From: UBA4085 sp964556755
GTDB taxonomy: Bacteria > Acidobacteriota > Aminicenantia > Aminicenantales > UBA4085
Direction: 5' to 3'
DNA length: 64,000 nucleotides
NCBI GenBank assembly: GCA_964556755.1
Contig: CAZKXI010000017.1
Coordinates: forward strand, 1-64,000
How positions within the stretch are numbered: the first letter of the stretch is position 1; each line of letters opens with the position of its first letter. The notes beneath the pieces were generated by a model, which saw only the letters and a list, made by a program, of their open reading frames with translations, searched no databases and was not told where the DNA came from. Made by a program: the position numbers and the translations under genes. Of this stretch, positions 8,812 to 16,716 are shown piece by piece.

Positions 8812-9615
8812 ATGATTCATGCACGGATCAAGGGCGCGGCCGCGTGGATGGCGCTGGCCTTCGTTGTCGCCGCTATTTGCGCGACTTCCGCTTCTGCTCA
8901 ATCCCTGCCCGGAGCCGGTAAGAAGGTCCTGATGGTCTGGGGCGGTTGGGACGGACATGAGCCCAGGCAGTGCGTGGACATCTTTGCCCCCTGGCTCAGG
9001 GGGCTGGGCTTCGAGGTCGAGATCGCCAACACCTTGGACGCCTACAACGATGGAGCCAAGCTCAAGGCGCTCGATATGATCATCCAGATCTTCACCATGG
9101 CCACCATCTCCGGCACTCAGGAGAAGAATCTGGAAGAGGCCGTCAAGAGCGGCGTCAGCCTAGCCGGCTGGCACGGCGGCCTGGCCGACTCCTTCCGCAA
9201 CAACACCGAGTACGAGTTCATGGTCGGTGGCGCCTGGGCCGCGCACCCCGGCGGCGTCATCGACTACGACGTCGACATCCGGAGTCAAGCCGATCCGATC
9301 ACGAAAGGGCTGACCGGCTTCCATATGAAGTCCGAGCAGTACTACATGCTGGTCGATCCCAATGTGGAAGTGCTGGCCACAACGACCTTCACCGGCGAGT
9401 ATGCGCCCTGGACCAAGGGGGCGGTCATGCCGGTGGTGTGGAAGAAGATGTACGGCCAGGGCCGGGTCTTCTACACGTCGCTCGGCCACGTCTCGGCCGA
9501 CTTCAAGGTGCCGCAAGCCCTGGAGATCGTCAAGCGGGGCCTCCTCTGGGCGGCCCGCGTCCCCGGCTCGGGCGACGATCCTAAGCCGACCAACCCCTAC
9601 GCCCCCCTGAAATAG
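8812..9615 (+). CDS. secreted ThuA-like domain protein
   Basis: The 267-residue protein has a signal peptide (hydrophobic to about 30) and a ThuA/PF06283 type I glutamine-amidotransferase-like fold: KKVLMVWGGWDGHEP, then LAGWHGGLADSF, YEFMVGGAWAAHPGG and the ending GQGRVFYTSLGHV. ThuA proteins are linked to trehalose and other disaccharide use through 3-keto intermediates, with Gfo/Idh/MocA partners. The start has AAAGGAG eight bases upstream. The gene is bracketed by two palindromic elements, and its stop codon TAG is the first triplet of the downstream one. Enzymatic activity of ThuA proteins is poorly defined, so only the family is claimed. Confidence 0.85.
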   Translation: MIHARIKGAAAWMALAFVVAAICATSASAQSLPGAGKKVLMVWGGWDGHEPRQCVDIFAPWLRGLGFEVEIANTLDAYNDGAKLKALDMIIQIFTMATISGTQEKNLEEAVKSGVSLAGWHGGLADSFRNNTEYEFMVGGAWAAHPGGVIDYDVDIRSQADPITKGLTGFHMKSEQYYMLVDPNVEVLATTTFTGEYAPWTKGAVMPVVWKKMYGQGRVFYTSLGHVSADFKVPQALEIVKRGLLWAARVPGSGDDPKPTNPYAPLK

Positions 9616-9720
9616 GGGTCAGGTCTCAAGATTCAAGTTTGCTTCTCGTTTCTGACGGTTTTTTGTCAATGATGACGGCCCGTGTCTGGAGATAACTTGA
9701 ATCTCAAGACCTGACCCCTA
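9613..9720. repeat. REP-like palindromic element, copy 2
   Basis: Arms of 27 bases, beginning TAGGGGTCAGGTCTC and ending in its near reverse complement (two to three mismatches), flank about 54 bases. The arms match those of copy 1 but the internal sequence differs. It lies exactly in the convergent gap between the ThuA gene and the permease and could serve as a bidirectional terminator. Confidence 0.75.
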
Positions 9721-9728
9721 TCAACCGA

Positions 9729-11279
9729 TCAGAACGCCCAGAGCAGGGCCAGGAGGGCGCAGACGGCCGTGATCAGAAGGGAGATGACGAAGGTGGCCGG
9801 GATGACCTTGCTCTCCTCGCCGATCCGGTCGATGCTGGCCGCCGCGTTCTGAAGCTTGGCCGGCGAGATGACGCTGGCCAGCCCGCCCCCGATGCCGCTG
9901 ACCGCGGCCACCAACAGCCCGACGGCCCCGATCCTCTCCGCCGCGCTCAGATGCAGCGGGGTGAGCATGGCGATGGCCGACGACTCCGAGCCGCTGATGA
10001 ATCCTCCCAACAGGCCCAAGAAGGGCGCCACGGCCGCGTACAGCCTTCCGAAGGCCGCCGCCGAAGCCCCGGCCAGGACATGGACCATGTTGCGCGCCGG
10101 ATCGACCAGCTGCCAGGCTTCGTTGCGGCCGCTGTGGTTGATGACGTAGGCGATGGCGAAGAACACGGCCGCGGCGAAGACCGGCCGCGGGGCCCTCTTC
10201 CACCACTTGGCCGCCGTTCTCCGCATCGTTCCCCTGGCCGGCTTGAGGAACGGCAGGGCCAGGAACGAGGCGACCATGATCCAGAAATAGGCCTGCCAGA
10301 AGAGGCGGATTCTCTCGGGCGCCCCCGGGATCAGCGGCAGGGCCATCTCCAGCTTCTTGTAGGTCAGGTGGAAGAACGGCAGGAAGGGCGCGTTGACCAG
10401 GAGGCAGGCCGCCATCAGGATGATCCAGGGCGAGAGGGCCGCCGGCAGCGACATCCTCCGCTCGGCCGCGTGGTCGGCTTCGGTCAGGGCGCCCCGGTCA
10501 CTCAGCTTCCGCCCGGTCGCCTTGAGGAAGAGGAGCATGGCCGCGACGACGGCCAGCCCGGCCGCGATCCCGGTCAGGGTGACCAGCCCGAGCGCGTTCA
10601 TGCCGATAGCCGTGAAACCGGCCGTCAGGCCCGCGATCAGGGCCGGCAGAAAGCCCTGCCGCAGGAACTTGCCCCGCCCGGCCAGCCAGAGCATGCCCAA
10701 GGCGATGCAGGTGGAGACGATGGGCATGAAGCGGGCGAAGTACATGCCCACCTCGGCCACCGGCTTGCCGACGAAGTTGGAGAACACGACGACCGGGATG
10801 CCCAGCAGGGCGTAGGTGCAGAGGGCGTCGTAGCCGATGGCCGGCAGGGCGATGGCGGCGAAGGACGAGTAGCCCAGGGCCAGCATGATCGGCGGCAGGA
10901 TGGAGACCGGGACCGCGCCGAGCGCCGTCAGCAGGGTGCCGACGCCGACGTTGATGAGCATGATCTGGACGGCCCGGCTCTCGGGCGAGACCGTCTTGAT
11001 CAGGGCGATGACCCGCCCCAGGGCCCCCGTCTCCATGAGCAGGGTGACTTGGAAGATCGAGGCGGCTACGACCAGGCTGATGGGAAAGGAGGCCACGATT
11101 CCCCCGGCGCTGGCCCGCAGGGCGACGAGGAGAGGGGTCTTGAAGTAGAGGCAAGCCACGGCGACCGTGACGACCCAGCCGGCGACGCCGGCCGTGTCGG
11201 CGGGGCTCTTCTTGAGCGTCAGGAGCAGGAAGATGACGATGACCGGCAGCAAGGCCAGAAGGACGGGCGCCAGGCTCAT
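9729..11279 (-). CDS. L-lactate permease family transporter
   Basis: A 516-residue polytopic membrane protein with about 12-13 hydrophobic helices along its length and the LctP/PF02652 pattern: an N-terminal PVLLALLPVIVIF helix, the conserved GVGTLLTALGAVPVSILPPIM segment near 105-130, and a C-terminal GSESSAIAML segment. LctP members import lactate or glycolate with protons. It follows the aldolase-like gene by 15 bases on the same strand, so the two are probably cotranscribed; the substrate may therefore be an organic acid other than lactate. The end abuts the palindromic element. Confidence 0.9.
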   Translation of the reverse strand: MSLAPVLLALLPVIVIFLLLTLKKSPADTAGVAGWVVTVAVACLYFKTPLLVALRASAGGIVASFPISLVVAASIFQVTLLMETGALGRVIALIKTVSPESRAVQIMLINVGVGTLLTALGAVPVSILPPIMLALGYSSFAAIALPAIGYDALCTYALLGIPVVVFSNFVGKPVAEVGMYFARFMPIVSTCIALGMLWLAGRGKFLRQGFLPALIAGLTAGFTAIGMNALGLVTLTGIAAGLAVVAAMLLFLKATGRKLSDRGALTEADHAAERRMSLPAALSPWIILMAACLLVNAPFLPFFHLTYKKLEMALPLIPGAPERIRLFWQAYFWIMVASFLALPFLKPARGTMRRTAAKWWKRAPRPVFAAAVFFAIAYVINHSGRNEAWQLVDPARNMVHVLAGASAAAFGRLYAAVAPFLGLLGGFISGSESSAIAMLTPLHLSAAERIGAVGLLVAAVSGIGGGLASVISPAKLQNAAASIDRIGEESKVIPATFVISLLITAVCALLALLWAF

Positions 11280-11294
11280 CGCGCGTCCCGTCCG

Positions 11295-12710
11295 TCAGTC
11301 GGCCAGGCCGGAGACGTCTTCCTTCTTCGCGGCCTGGATGCCTTCCTGGGGCAGGGGCCGATGGATCTCCGGCGCCCGCACATGCGCGGCCACGGCCTCG
11401 GCGGTGCCCCGGATGGCCAGCTGACCGAAGAGGAAGGCGAAGGTCTTCTCCAGATCGGCCCCGATCGCCGCCCGCACGCCTTCCGGCAGGGACCAGAACT
11501 TCTCCTTGAACGGGCCGACGGCCTTCTTGCGGGCCTTGTAGATGAACTGGGCCTCGGAATCCTTGGCCTTGCGCTCGTCGGCGGCGTGGACCTTGACCCA
11601 CTCGACCATCTCGGCCTTCAGGTCCGCGGGGACGGCCGGGTGGTCGAGGACCAGGGTTTGGAAAGCCGTGGCCAGATGAACCTCGCAGGCCTTGACGTCG
11701 ACGAACTTGTGGAACGCCGTCTCGGGCAGGGTGCTGGCCCCGTGCTGGACCGCGCCGCCCATGCCGTAGGCGGCCCGGGCCCGCCGGCTGACCTCTCGCA
11801 GGGCCTCGAAGTCGATGGCCACCTGGGCCAGGCTGCCGTCCGGCAGGACGACGCCGCCGTGGCTGGTGCCGGTCTGGATGCTGATCTTGCTGATGCCGGT
11901 CCGGCCGTCCAGGCGGGCTTGGAATCCCCTCATGAAGGCGTCCAGATCCTCGGGCGTGCTGTTCTTCTGTCCGACCTCGCCGATCTCGCCGCCGACGGAG
12001 ATCGTCACGCCGGCCGGCTCGCGGCCGCGGATAAAAGCCAAATAATCGCCGCACAGCTCGTAGTTCAGCCTCTGCTGCTCGTCGAGGGTCGGCTTGGACA
12101 GGTCGACCAGGGTCGAGGTGTCGATGTCGATATTGTAGAAGCCGGCCGCGATCGCTTCCTCGATCAGGTCCCGCACGGCCTTGACCTCGGGCTCGGGGGA
12201 GGCGGCGTATTTCTTGGCCGAGACCTGAAAATGGTCGCCCTGGATGAAGACCGGTCCCCGGAAGCCTTCCCGGATGGCCGCGGCCAGCACGACCGCCGCG
12301 TACTCCGACGGCCTCTGCTCGGTGTAGCCGATCTCGCTGCGGGCGATCTCAAAGATGAAGGCGCCGGCGCCGATCCCGCGGGCGGCCCGGAAGACGGCCC
12401 GGGCCGCGTCATAGGCCATGACCCGCAGGTTGATGGCCGGGACCGTGAACCAGGGCTCGACCCGGCCCTGGCCCATGGCCATGTAAAGGCCGTGGATGGA
12501 AGCCGGCCGGATGCCCAGCGCCTGGGCGGCTTCGCCGATAATCCAGCGGGCGGCGGCCTTGGTCTCGGGATCGCCAAAGACGGCCCGGCGGATGAGCCCG
12601 TCCATGAGAGGGGGGAGAGCTTCGGCGTTCTTTACGGCCAGGCGGCCGTCGGTGGCGGAGACGGCTCCGGCCAGGGATTCGATCAATCGGTCGAGAGCGG
12701 TGGGGTGCAT
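11295..12710 (-). CDS. class II fructose/tagatose-bisphosphate aldolase-like protein
   Basis: This 471-residue protein resembles class II metal-dependent aldolases but is longer than the usual 280-360 residues. Visible motifs are VFIQGDHFQ (155-162; Asp159 and His160 likely catalytic/metal positions), GGEIGEVG (240-247), a GTSHGG metal/phosphate loop (281-286) and VQHGASTLP (321-329). The ATG has AAGGAG nine bases upstream, and a TATACT -10-like hexamer lies at 12755-12750. The partner is the LctP permease 15 bases downstream. I infer an aldol reaction on a sugar phosphate or keto-acid, but the true substrate cannot be read from sequence; glycolytic aldolase is one option. Confidence 0.75.
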   Translation of the reverse strand: MHPTALDRLIESLAGAVSATDGRLAVKNAEALPPLMDGLIRRAVFGDPETKAAARWIIGEAAQALGIRPASIHGLYMAMGQGRVEPWFTVPAINLRVMAYDAARAVFRAARGIGAGAFIFEIARSEIGYTEQRPSEYAAVVLAAAIREGFRGPVFIQGDHFQVSAKKYAASPEPEVKAVRDLIEEAIAAGFYNIDIDTSTLVDLSKPTLDEQQRLNYELCGDYLAFIRGREPAGVTISVGGEIGEVGQKNSTPEDLDAFMRGFQARLDGRTGISKISIQTGTSHGGVVLPDGSLAQVAIDFEALREVSRRARAAYGMGGAVQHGASTLPETAFHKFVDVKACEVHLATAFQTLVLDHPAVPADLKAEMVEWVKVHAADERKAKDSEAQFIYKARKKAVGPFKEKFWSLPEGVRAAIGADLEKTFAFLFGQLAIRGTAEAVAAHVRAPEIHRPLPQEGIQAAKKEDVSGLAD

Positions 12711-12761
12711 CAGGGGACTCCTTGCGTCAGGGGACGGTTCAAACGCGACAGTATACCAGAA

Positions 12762-13064
12762 TCAGCCGCACTTTTTGCGGCCGAAGATGCCGCCGCCGAG
12801 GAACAGCCCGGCTCCCAGAACGAAGCCGAAGTTGTACCAGCTCCCGTTGTTGTGGACCTCGTACAGGCGAACCGTCTTGGAGAACAGCGAGATGATGAAG
12901 GTGACCGGCGAGATCATCCCGTGCCACAGGCCCATCCAGAAGCCGGCGACCTTGCCGTCGGCCCGGGCCGTCTTCTCGGCGGAATTGGGCCCCGCGGCGC
13001 AGCTCCAAGCCATCAAGGCGACGATGAGGACGAGGACGGACAGACACACCGCTCGACGATTCAT
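12762..13064 (-). CDS. small membrane-anchored lipoprotein, hypothetical
   Basis: The 100-residue product begins with a lipoprotein-like signal (Cys near 22, MAWSC) and contains the segment FWMGLWHGMISPVTFIISLF around 42-61. A second hydrophobic, glycine-rich region (FGFVLGAGLFLGGGIFG) sits before a charged KKCG tail. Small proteins with a WHG-x-I-x-P-x-T-F motif occur in several phyla with no known role, as far as I recall. The ATG has AGGAGGG three to four bases upstream. It has its own promoter, divergent from that of the nitrilase-family gene. Confidence 0.75.
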   Translation of the reverse strand: MNRRAVCLSVLVLIVALMAWSCAAGPNSAEKTARADGKVAGFWMGLWHGMISPVTFIISLFSKTVRLYEVHNNGSWYNFGFVLGAGLFLGGGIFGRKKCG

Positions 13065-13088
13065 GATCCCTCCTTGTTCGTCGCCAAC

Positions 13089-13117
13089 AGTATAGAGGGG
13101 CGATACGGCCCGGTCAA
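13089..13117 (-). promoter_or_regulatory. predicted promoter of the small lipoprotein gene
   Basis: On the minus strand TTGACC (13117-13112), a 17-base spacer and TATACT (13094-13089) form a near-consensus sigma70-type promoter 25 bases before the ATG at 13064. Confidence 0.6.
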
Positions 13118-13140
13118 TGCGTCTTGGGGTAAGGACGGCT

Positions 13141-13169
13141 TTGACGGCTGGAATCCCCTGACCTAGAAT
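13141..13169 (+). promoter_or_regulatory. predicted promoter of the nitrilase-family gene
   Basis: TTGACG (13141-13146), a 17-base spacer and TAGAAT (13164-13169) form a good promoter. The possible ATG at 13168 overlaps the -10 hexamer, so translation must begin downstream, which supports the start at 13261. Confidence 0.6.
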
Positions 13170-13260
13170 GAAGCTCCGTGCCGTGATCCCCAGGCCGGCC
13201 CCCGCCGGCCTGAAGCAGAGCGCACCCGACGTCGAGTCGGGGGCGCAAAGGAGCGCCGCG

Positions 13261-14244
13261 ATGAGAGAGAAGCTGTCTCGCCGCCGGTTCGTCGGCTCGT
13301 TGACCGCCGGCTTGGCCTCGGGCCTGGCCTGGGCCCGGCCCTCGCCAGGCGCCGCGGAGGATTCCGGTCGGCGGCCCGCTCCCGAAGCCGGAGATGAGAT
13401 CCCGGCCGAATACGACATCGCGCTGGGGCAGATGTTGGTCGAAGGCGGCGCGCCCGCCGCCAACCTCGACCGGGCCGAGGCGATGATCCGCCGGGCCGCC
13501 GATCGCGGCTGCCGTCTCGTCGTCCTGCCCGAGTGCATGGACTGCGGCTGGACGCATCCGGATTCGCCGCGGCTGGCCGAGCCGATCCCGGGGCCTCGCT
13601 TCGCGAGACTGGAGAAAGCGGCCCGGGCCGCCGGCATTTATGTCGCCGCGGGGCTGACGGAAAGGGACGGGAGCCGGGTCTATAACGCGGCCGTCCTGAT
13701 CTCTCCCCGGGACGGCCTCCTGCTGAAGCACCGGAAGATCAACGAGCTGGCCATCGCTCACGACATCTACGCGATCGGCGATCGCCTGGGCGTCGTCCGC
13801 ACGCCGCTGGGGACCATCGGCTTGGCCATCTGCGCCGACAACTTCGCCGATTCCCTGGCCCTGGGCCATTCCCTGGCCCGAATGGGCGCCCAGATCATCC
13901 TTTCGCCCTCGGCCTGGGCCGTCGACGCCGATCATGACAACGCCAAGAACCCCTATGGCCCCTTCTGGCGGGAGTCTTATGCCAGGCTGGCCCAGATGTA
14001 CGACCTGACGGTGATCGGCGTCAGCAACGTCGGCTGGATGAACGGCGGCGTCTGGAAAGGCCGCAAGTGCATCGGCTGCTCCATGGCCGTCGGCCCCGGT
14101 GGCGCGGCCCTGGCCGACGGCCCTTACGGCGAGAGCGCGGAGGCCATGCCTGTCGCCAGGGTTCGGCCCGTTCCGCCTGCGGCCCAGGGCACGGACATCT
14201 CCAAGATGCTGAAGAAGAAAGGCTACGACCCTAAGGCGCTATAA
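13261..14244 (+). CDS. Tat-exported carbon-nitrogen hydrolase (nitrilase superfamily)
   Basis: The 327-residue protein starts with a twin-arginine leader (SRRRFVGSL, then a hydrophobic run) and has the nitrilase-superfamily catalytic triad: Glu91 in VVLPECMD, Lys159 in KHRKINE and Cys191 in GLAICADNF. These enzymes hydrolyse amides, carbamoyl groups or nitriles; many deaminate small amides. Export is unusual for the superfamily, which is mainly cytoplasmic. The start is chosen for AAAGGAG nine bases upstream and because an earlier in-frame ATG (13168) lies inside the promoter. It stands alone between divergent and convergent neighbours. The substrate is unknown. Confidence 0.85.
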   Translation: MREKLSRRRFVGSLTAGLASGLAWARPSPGAAEDSGRRPAPEAGDEIPAEYDIALGQMLVEGGAPAANLDRAEAMIRRAADRGCRLVVLPECMDCGWTHPDSPRLAEPIPGPRFARLEKAARAAGIYVAAGLTERDGSRVYNAAVLISPRDGLLLKHRKINELAIAHDIYAIGDRLGVVRTPLGTIGLAICADNFADSLALGHSLARMGAQIILSPSAWAVDADHDNAKNPYGPFWRESYARLAQMYDLTVIGVSNVGWMNGGVWKGRKCIGCSMAVGPGGAALADGPYGESAEAMPVARVRPVPPAAQGTDISKMLKKKGYDPKAL

Positions 14245-14263
14245 GTCCGCCCGCGATGCGGCC

Positions 14264-15085
14264 TTATTCCGCGTCGATCCAGGCCGCGTCATTCATGTAA
14301 GCCAGGGCATACTCGTATGTGACGAACCCGTCGCGGGAGGGCCCGCCCGAGTTGCGGATGAGGAAGACCCCGCCTCCTGGCATCTTCGGATCGCTCCGGA
14401 AGCCGACCAGGAGCAGGCTGTGCCCGTCGAAGACCTGATCCCGGGGGCACATCCCGAGCACGCCCTCCGTCCAGACGGCCTTCTTGGGCCAGAGGAAGCC
14501 GCCGCTGACGGGCCAGCCCTTGGCCAGGGCGGCGGTCACGGCGCGCAGCTCCGCTTCGTTCAATCCGCGCTTGGGATCCCACTCCTTGATCCAGTGGAAG
14601 CGCAGCCCTGCGTTCCGCCGGGCGGCGGCGTCTTCCAGGGCCTCCCGGCTCGGCTCGGCCGCGGGATCGAAGGCTTCGGCGTAGGGCATGGCGCTCTCCA
14701 GGCAGATTCCGTAGGCGACAAAGCCCTTCCATAGATCCGAGAAGAAGCTGCCATCGTCCTTGTCGCCGGCGGCCTGGTTGGAAGCCCAGTTGAGGAACTC
14801 GGGGCTGAGGCGCTGGACCGGCCCGCCCTGGCGGGCCAAGGCGAACTCGATGGCCTGGGTCATGGCGAAAACCGAGCAGGTGCCCCGCCGGCCTTGGATC
14901 CGGGGCGTCAAGCCGCGGGCCGATAGGGCCGGGCGGAGATCGGCGGACTCGACCTGTTGGCCGGCCCGTCCGTCGGGCCGGTTGCCGGTCCGGCTGAACG
15001 AGCGTGCCGGCGATAAGACGACCGACAGGATGACCGCGGCAAGACAGCCAAGGCAAGCCCGGCGGGTCGGTGCGAGGTGTTTCAT
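14264..15085 (-). CDS. secreted papain-like (C1) cysteine protease
   Basis: The 273-residue protein has a signal peptide (hydrophobic 10-27) and the C1 active-site set: Gln64 (oxyanion) and Cys70 in QGRRGTCSVF, His222 in DGHSLLLVGF, and Asn245 in IRNSGG, matching the RNSWG motif of papain with Trp replaced by Gly. It lacks a recognisable long inhibitory propeptide; only about 35 residues separate the leader from the catalytic domain. The ATG at 15085 has GAGGAAGGAA upstream, better than the in-frame ATG at 15109. It lies 38 bases downstream of the Agl23-like gene and may be cotranscribed. Likely role is peptide scavenging outside the cytoplasm. Confidence 0.85.
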   Translation of the reverse strand: MKHLAPTRRACLGCLAAVILSVVLSPARSFSRTGNRPDGRAGQQVESADLRPALSARGLTPRIQGRRGTCSVFAMTQAIEFALARQGGPVQRLSPEFLNWASNQAAGDKDDGSFFSDLWKGFVAYGICLESAMPYAEAFDPAAEPSREALEDAAARRNAGLRFHWIKEWDPKRGLNEAELRAVTAALAKGWPVSGGFLWPKKAVWTEGVLGMCPRDQVFDGHSLLLVGFRSDPKMPGGGVFLIRNSGGPSRDGFVTYEYALAYMNDAAWIDAE

Positions 15086-15123
15086 CGATCGATTCCTTCC
15101 TCTTGTCACTTTCTTCGCCGCTG

Positions 15124-16716
15124 TCAGCTGCGGATCCGGCTCTTCAGAAAATCTTCCCAGAGGGTCCGTTCAACGAAGAGCGTCAGGACCACCTCGGGGC
15201 GGAGGCCGTAATGAGAGGGCTGGTAGGCCTCGCCCGCCGCGGCCTCCATGGACGCGGCGAACGTCTGTGAGGCGATGACGACCGGGAATCCTTCCAGGCT
15301 CCCGGCCGCTGCCTCGTCGCTCCAATAGCCTACGCTCTTAAAATCCCTGAGGTACCACGGCAGAGGCCACTGCTGCGACGGCTCGGCCAGGACCTTGATC
15401 GGCATCGCTTTGCCCTGGGCATGGAAGCCGGACAAATCCTTGATCCGGTCCGCGAGCCGCAGAAAGTCCGGACTGGTCTGGGCGTAGACATAGGGATTGC
15501 GGGGATCGGCCGGATAGACCTGATTGGCTAGCAGGCTTTGGCGGCCCAGGTGGAGGACGCCCAGCAGCAGAAGGGCGGCGATGGCGAGCCGGGCCGCCGG
15601 CGGGCGGACGAGCCGCAGCAGGGCGTCGGCGCCGATCCCGCCGAGGATGGCGAATCCGGCCTGGAAGATGACCATATTCCAAGGCGTCTTGTAGGATAGG
15701 GCCGAGAACATCCCGGCCAGCAGGACCGTCGAGATAGCCAGGTAGCGGAGCCAAAAGGCGTGCGCCCATCCGGGGGACACTTCTTGCGCGATAACCGGGC
15801 CGTCTTTCGGCCTCCGCTTGCCGCCGATAACCGCGGCCGTGATGCCGACCAGGGCCAGGCCCAGGATGAGAGATTCCGTCCAGGAGACTCCCTGAGTCCT
15901 CGTCCAGGCCAGCGTCTTAAGGTAATAGAACCAGGGTTGGGAGTGGAGACCCGCCTCGGTGCCGCGGGCGGCGTAATCCCCGAAAGCCGTCAGAGAATCG
16001 ATGATGCCCGCCGGATGGCGGAGGAAGGAAGAGTAGAAGAGAGAGGCGGTTCCGGCGGCCGAGACTAAACCGGCCAGGGCGTGAACCGGCTTTGGAAGCT
16101 TCCTCTTGGATCCCGGCTCCGGCCTTGTCCCAAGCCAAGCGGCCGCGATCCCGGCCGCCGCCGCGGCAAAGACCAGGACGCTCGTTTCTTTCGTCGCAAA
16201 GGCCATCCCGGCCGCGGTTCCGGCCGCGACGGCTTTCCAAACGCCCGGCCTGATGAGGAACCAGCCCAAAGCAATGAGAAATGCCCAGGCGAAGAAGGCG
16301 AACAGCATCTCCTGGATGTAGGACCGGCTGTAATAAGCCAGGGCGGGGGAGACGGCGGCCAGGACCATGGCTCCGGCCGTCGCGCCACGCCCCATGGCCC
16401 GGGTCAAGAGCAGGAGAAGGGCGATCAGCCCCAGTCCGAACACGGCCGGTACGGCCCGCAGGGTTGTCTCGTCGAGGGCGGCCAGCGTCTTCTGGCCCCG
16501 GACCCAAGCCGCCGGCAGGGTCAGGTAGTAGAGGGTCGGCCCGTGGTGGTCGGCCTTGTCGTAGACATAGTCGCCGGTCTCCAGCAGGGTGCCGAGCTTG
16601 ACCGCCTGGTTGGCCTCGTCATGATGCATGGGCCTGCGGTCGAGGCGATCGAAGCGCAGAACGGCGGCCGCGATCAGAGCGGCCAGGACCGCTAAGCGGA
16701 AGGACGACTTGCTCAT
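15124..16716 (-). CDS. TIGR03663 / Agl23-type membrane glycosyltransferase-like protein
   Basis: This 530-residue polytopic protein has an acidic motif after the first helix, MHHDEANQAVK (30-40), typical of GT39/GT-C membrane glycosyltransferases and specifically of the TIGR03663 family, named flippase activity-associated Agl23. About 10-12 hydrophobic helices follow, and the C-terminal 100 residues form a soluble domain. GT-C enzymes move sugars from lipid-linked donors on the outer face of the membrane; the acceptor is unknown. Its ATG overlaps the stop of the upstream discoidin-like gene (ATGA at 16716-16713), indicating translational coupling. Confidence 0.85.
   Translation of the reverse strand: MSKSSFRLAVLAALIAAAVLRFDRLDRRPMHHDEANQAVKLGTLLETGDYVYDKADHHGPTLYYLTLPAAWVRGQKTLAALDETTLRAVPAVFGLGLIALLLLLTRAMGRGATAGAMVLAAVSPALAYYSRSYIQEMLFAFFAWAFLIALGWFLIRPGVWKAVAAGTAAGMAFATKETSVLVFAAAAAGIAAAWLGTRPEPGSKRKLPKPVHALAGLVSAAGTASLFYSSFLRHPAGIIDSLTAFGDYAARGTEAGLHSQPWFYYLKTLAWTRTQGVSWTESLILGLALVGITAAVIGGKRRPKDGPVIAQEVSPGWAHAFWLRYLAISTVLLAGMFSALSYKTPWNMVIFQAGFAILGGIGADALLRLVRPPAARLAIAALLLLGVLHLGRQSLLANQVYPADPRNPYVYAQTSPDFLRLADRIKDLSGFHAQGKAMPIKVLAEPSQQWPLPWYLRDFKSVGYWSDEAAAGSLEGFPVVIASQTFAASMEAAAGEAYQPSHYGLRPEVVLTLFVERTLWEDFLKSRIRS

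Noticed and set aside
9951..13166. A 1071-residue open frame on the plus strand opposite the permease and aldolase genes.
   Set aside because: It lies antisense to two strongly supported genes with good ribosome-binding sites, and its composition is Arg/Gly/Gln-rich noise typical of a third-position GC shadow.
13168..13260. An earlier start for the nitrilase-family gene.
   Set aside because: The ATG overlaps the -10 box at 13164-13169 and lacks an SD; 13261 has both SD and Tat leader.
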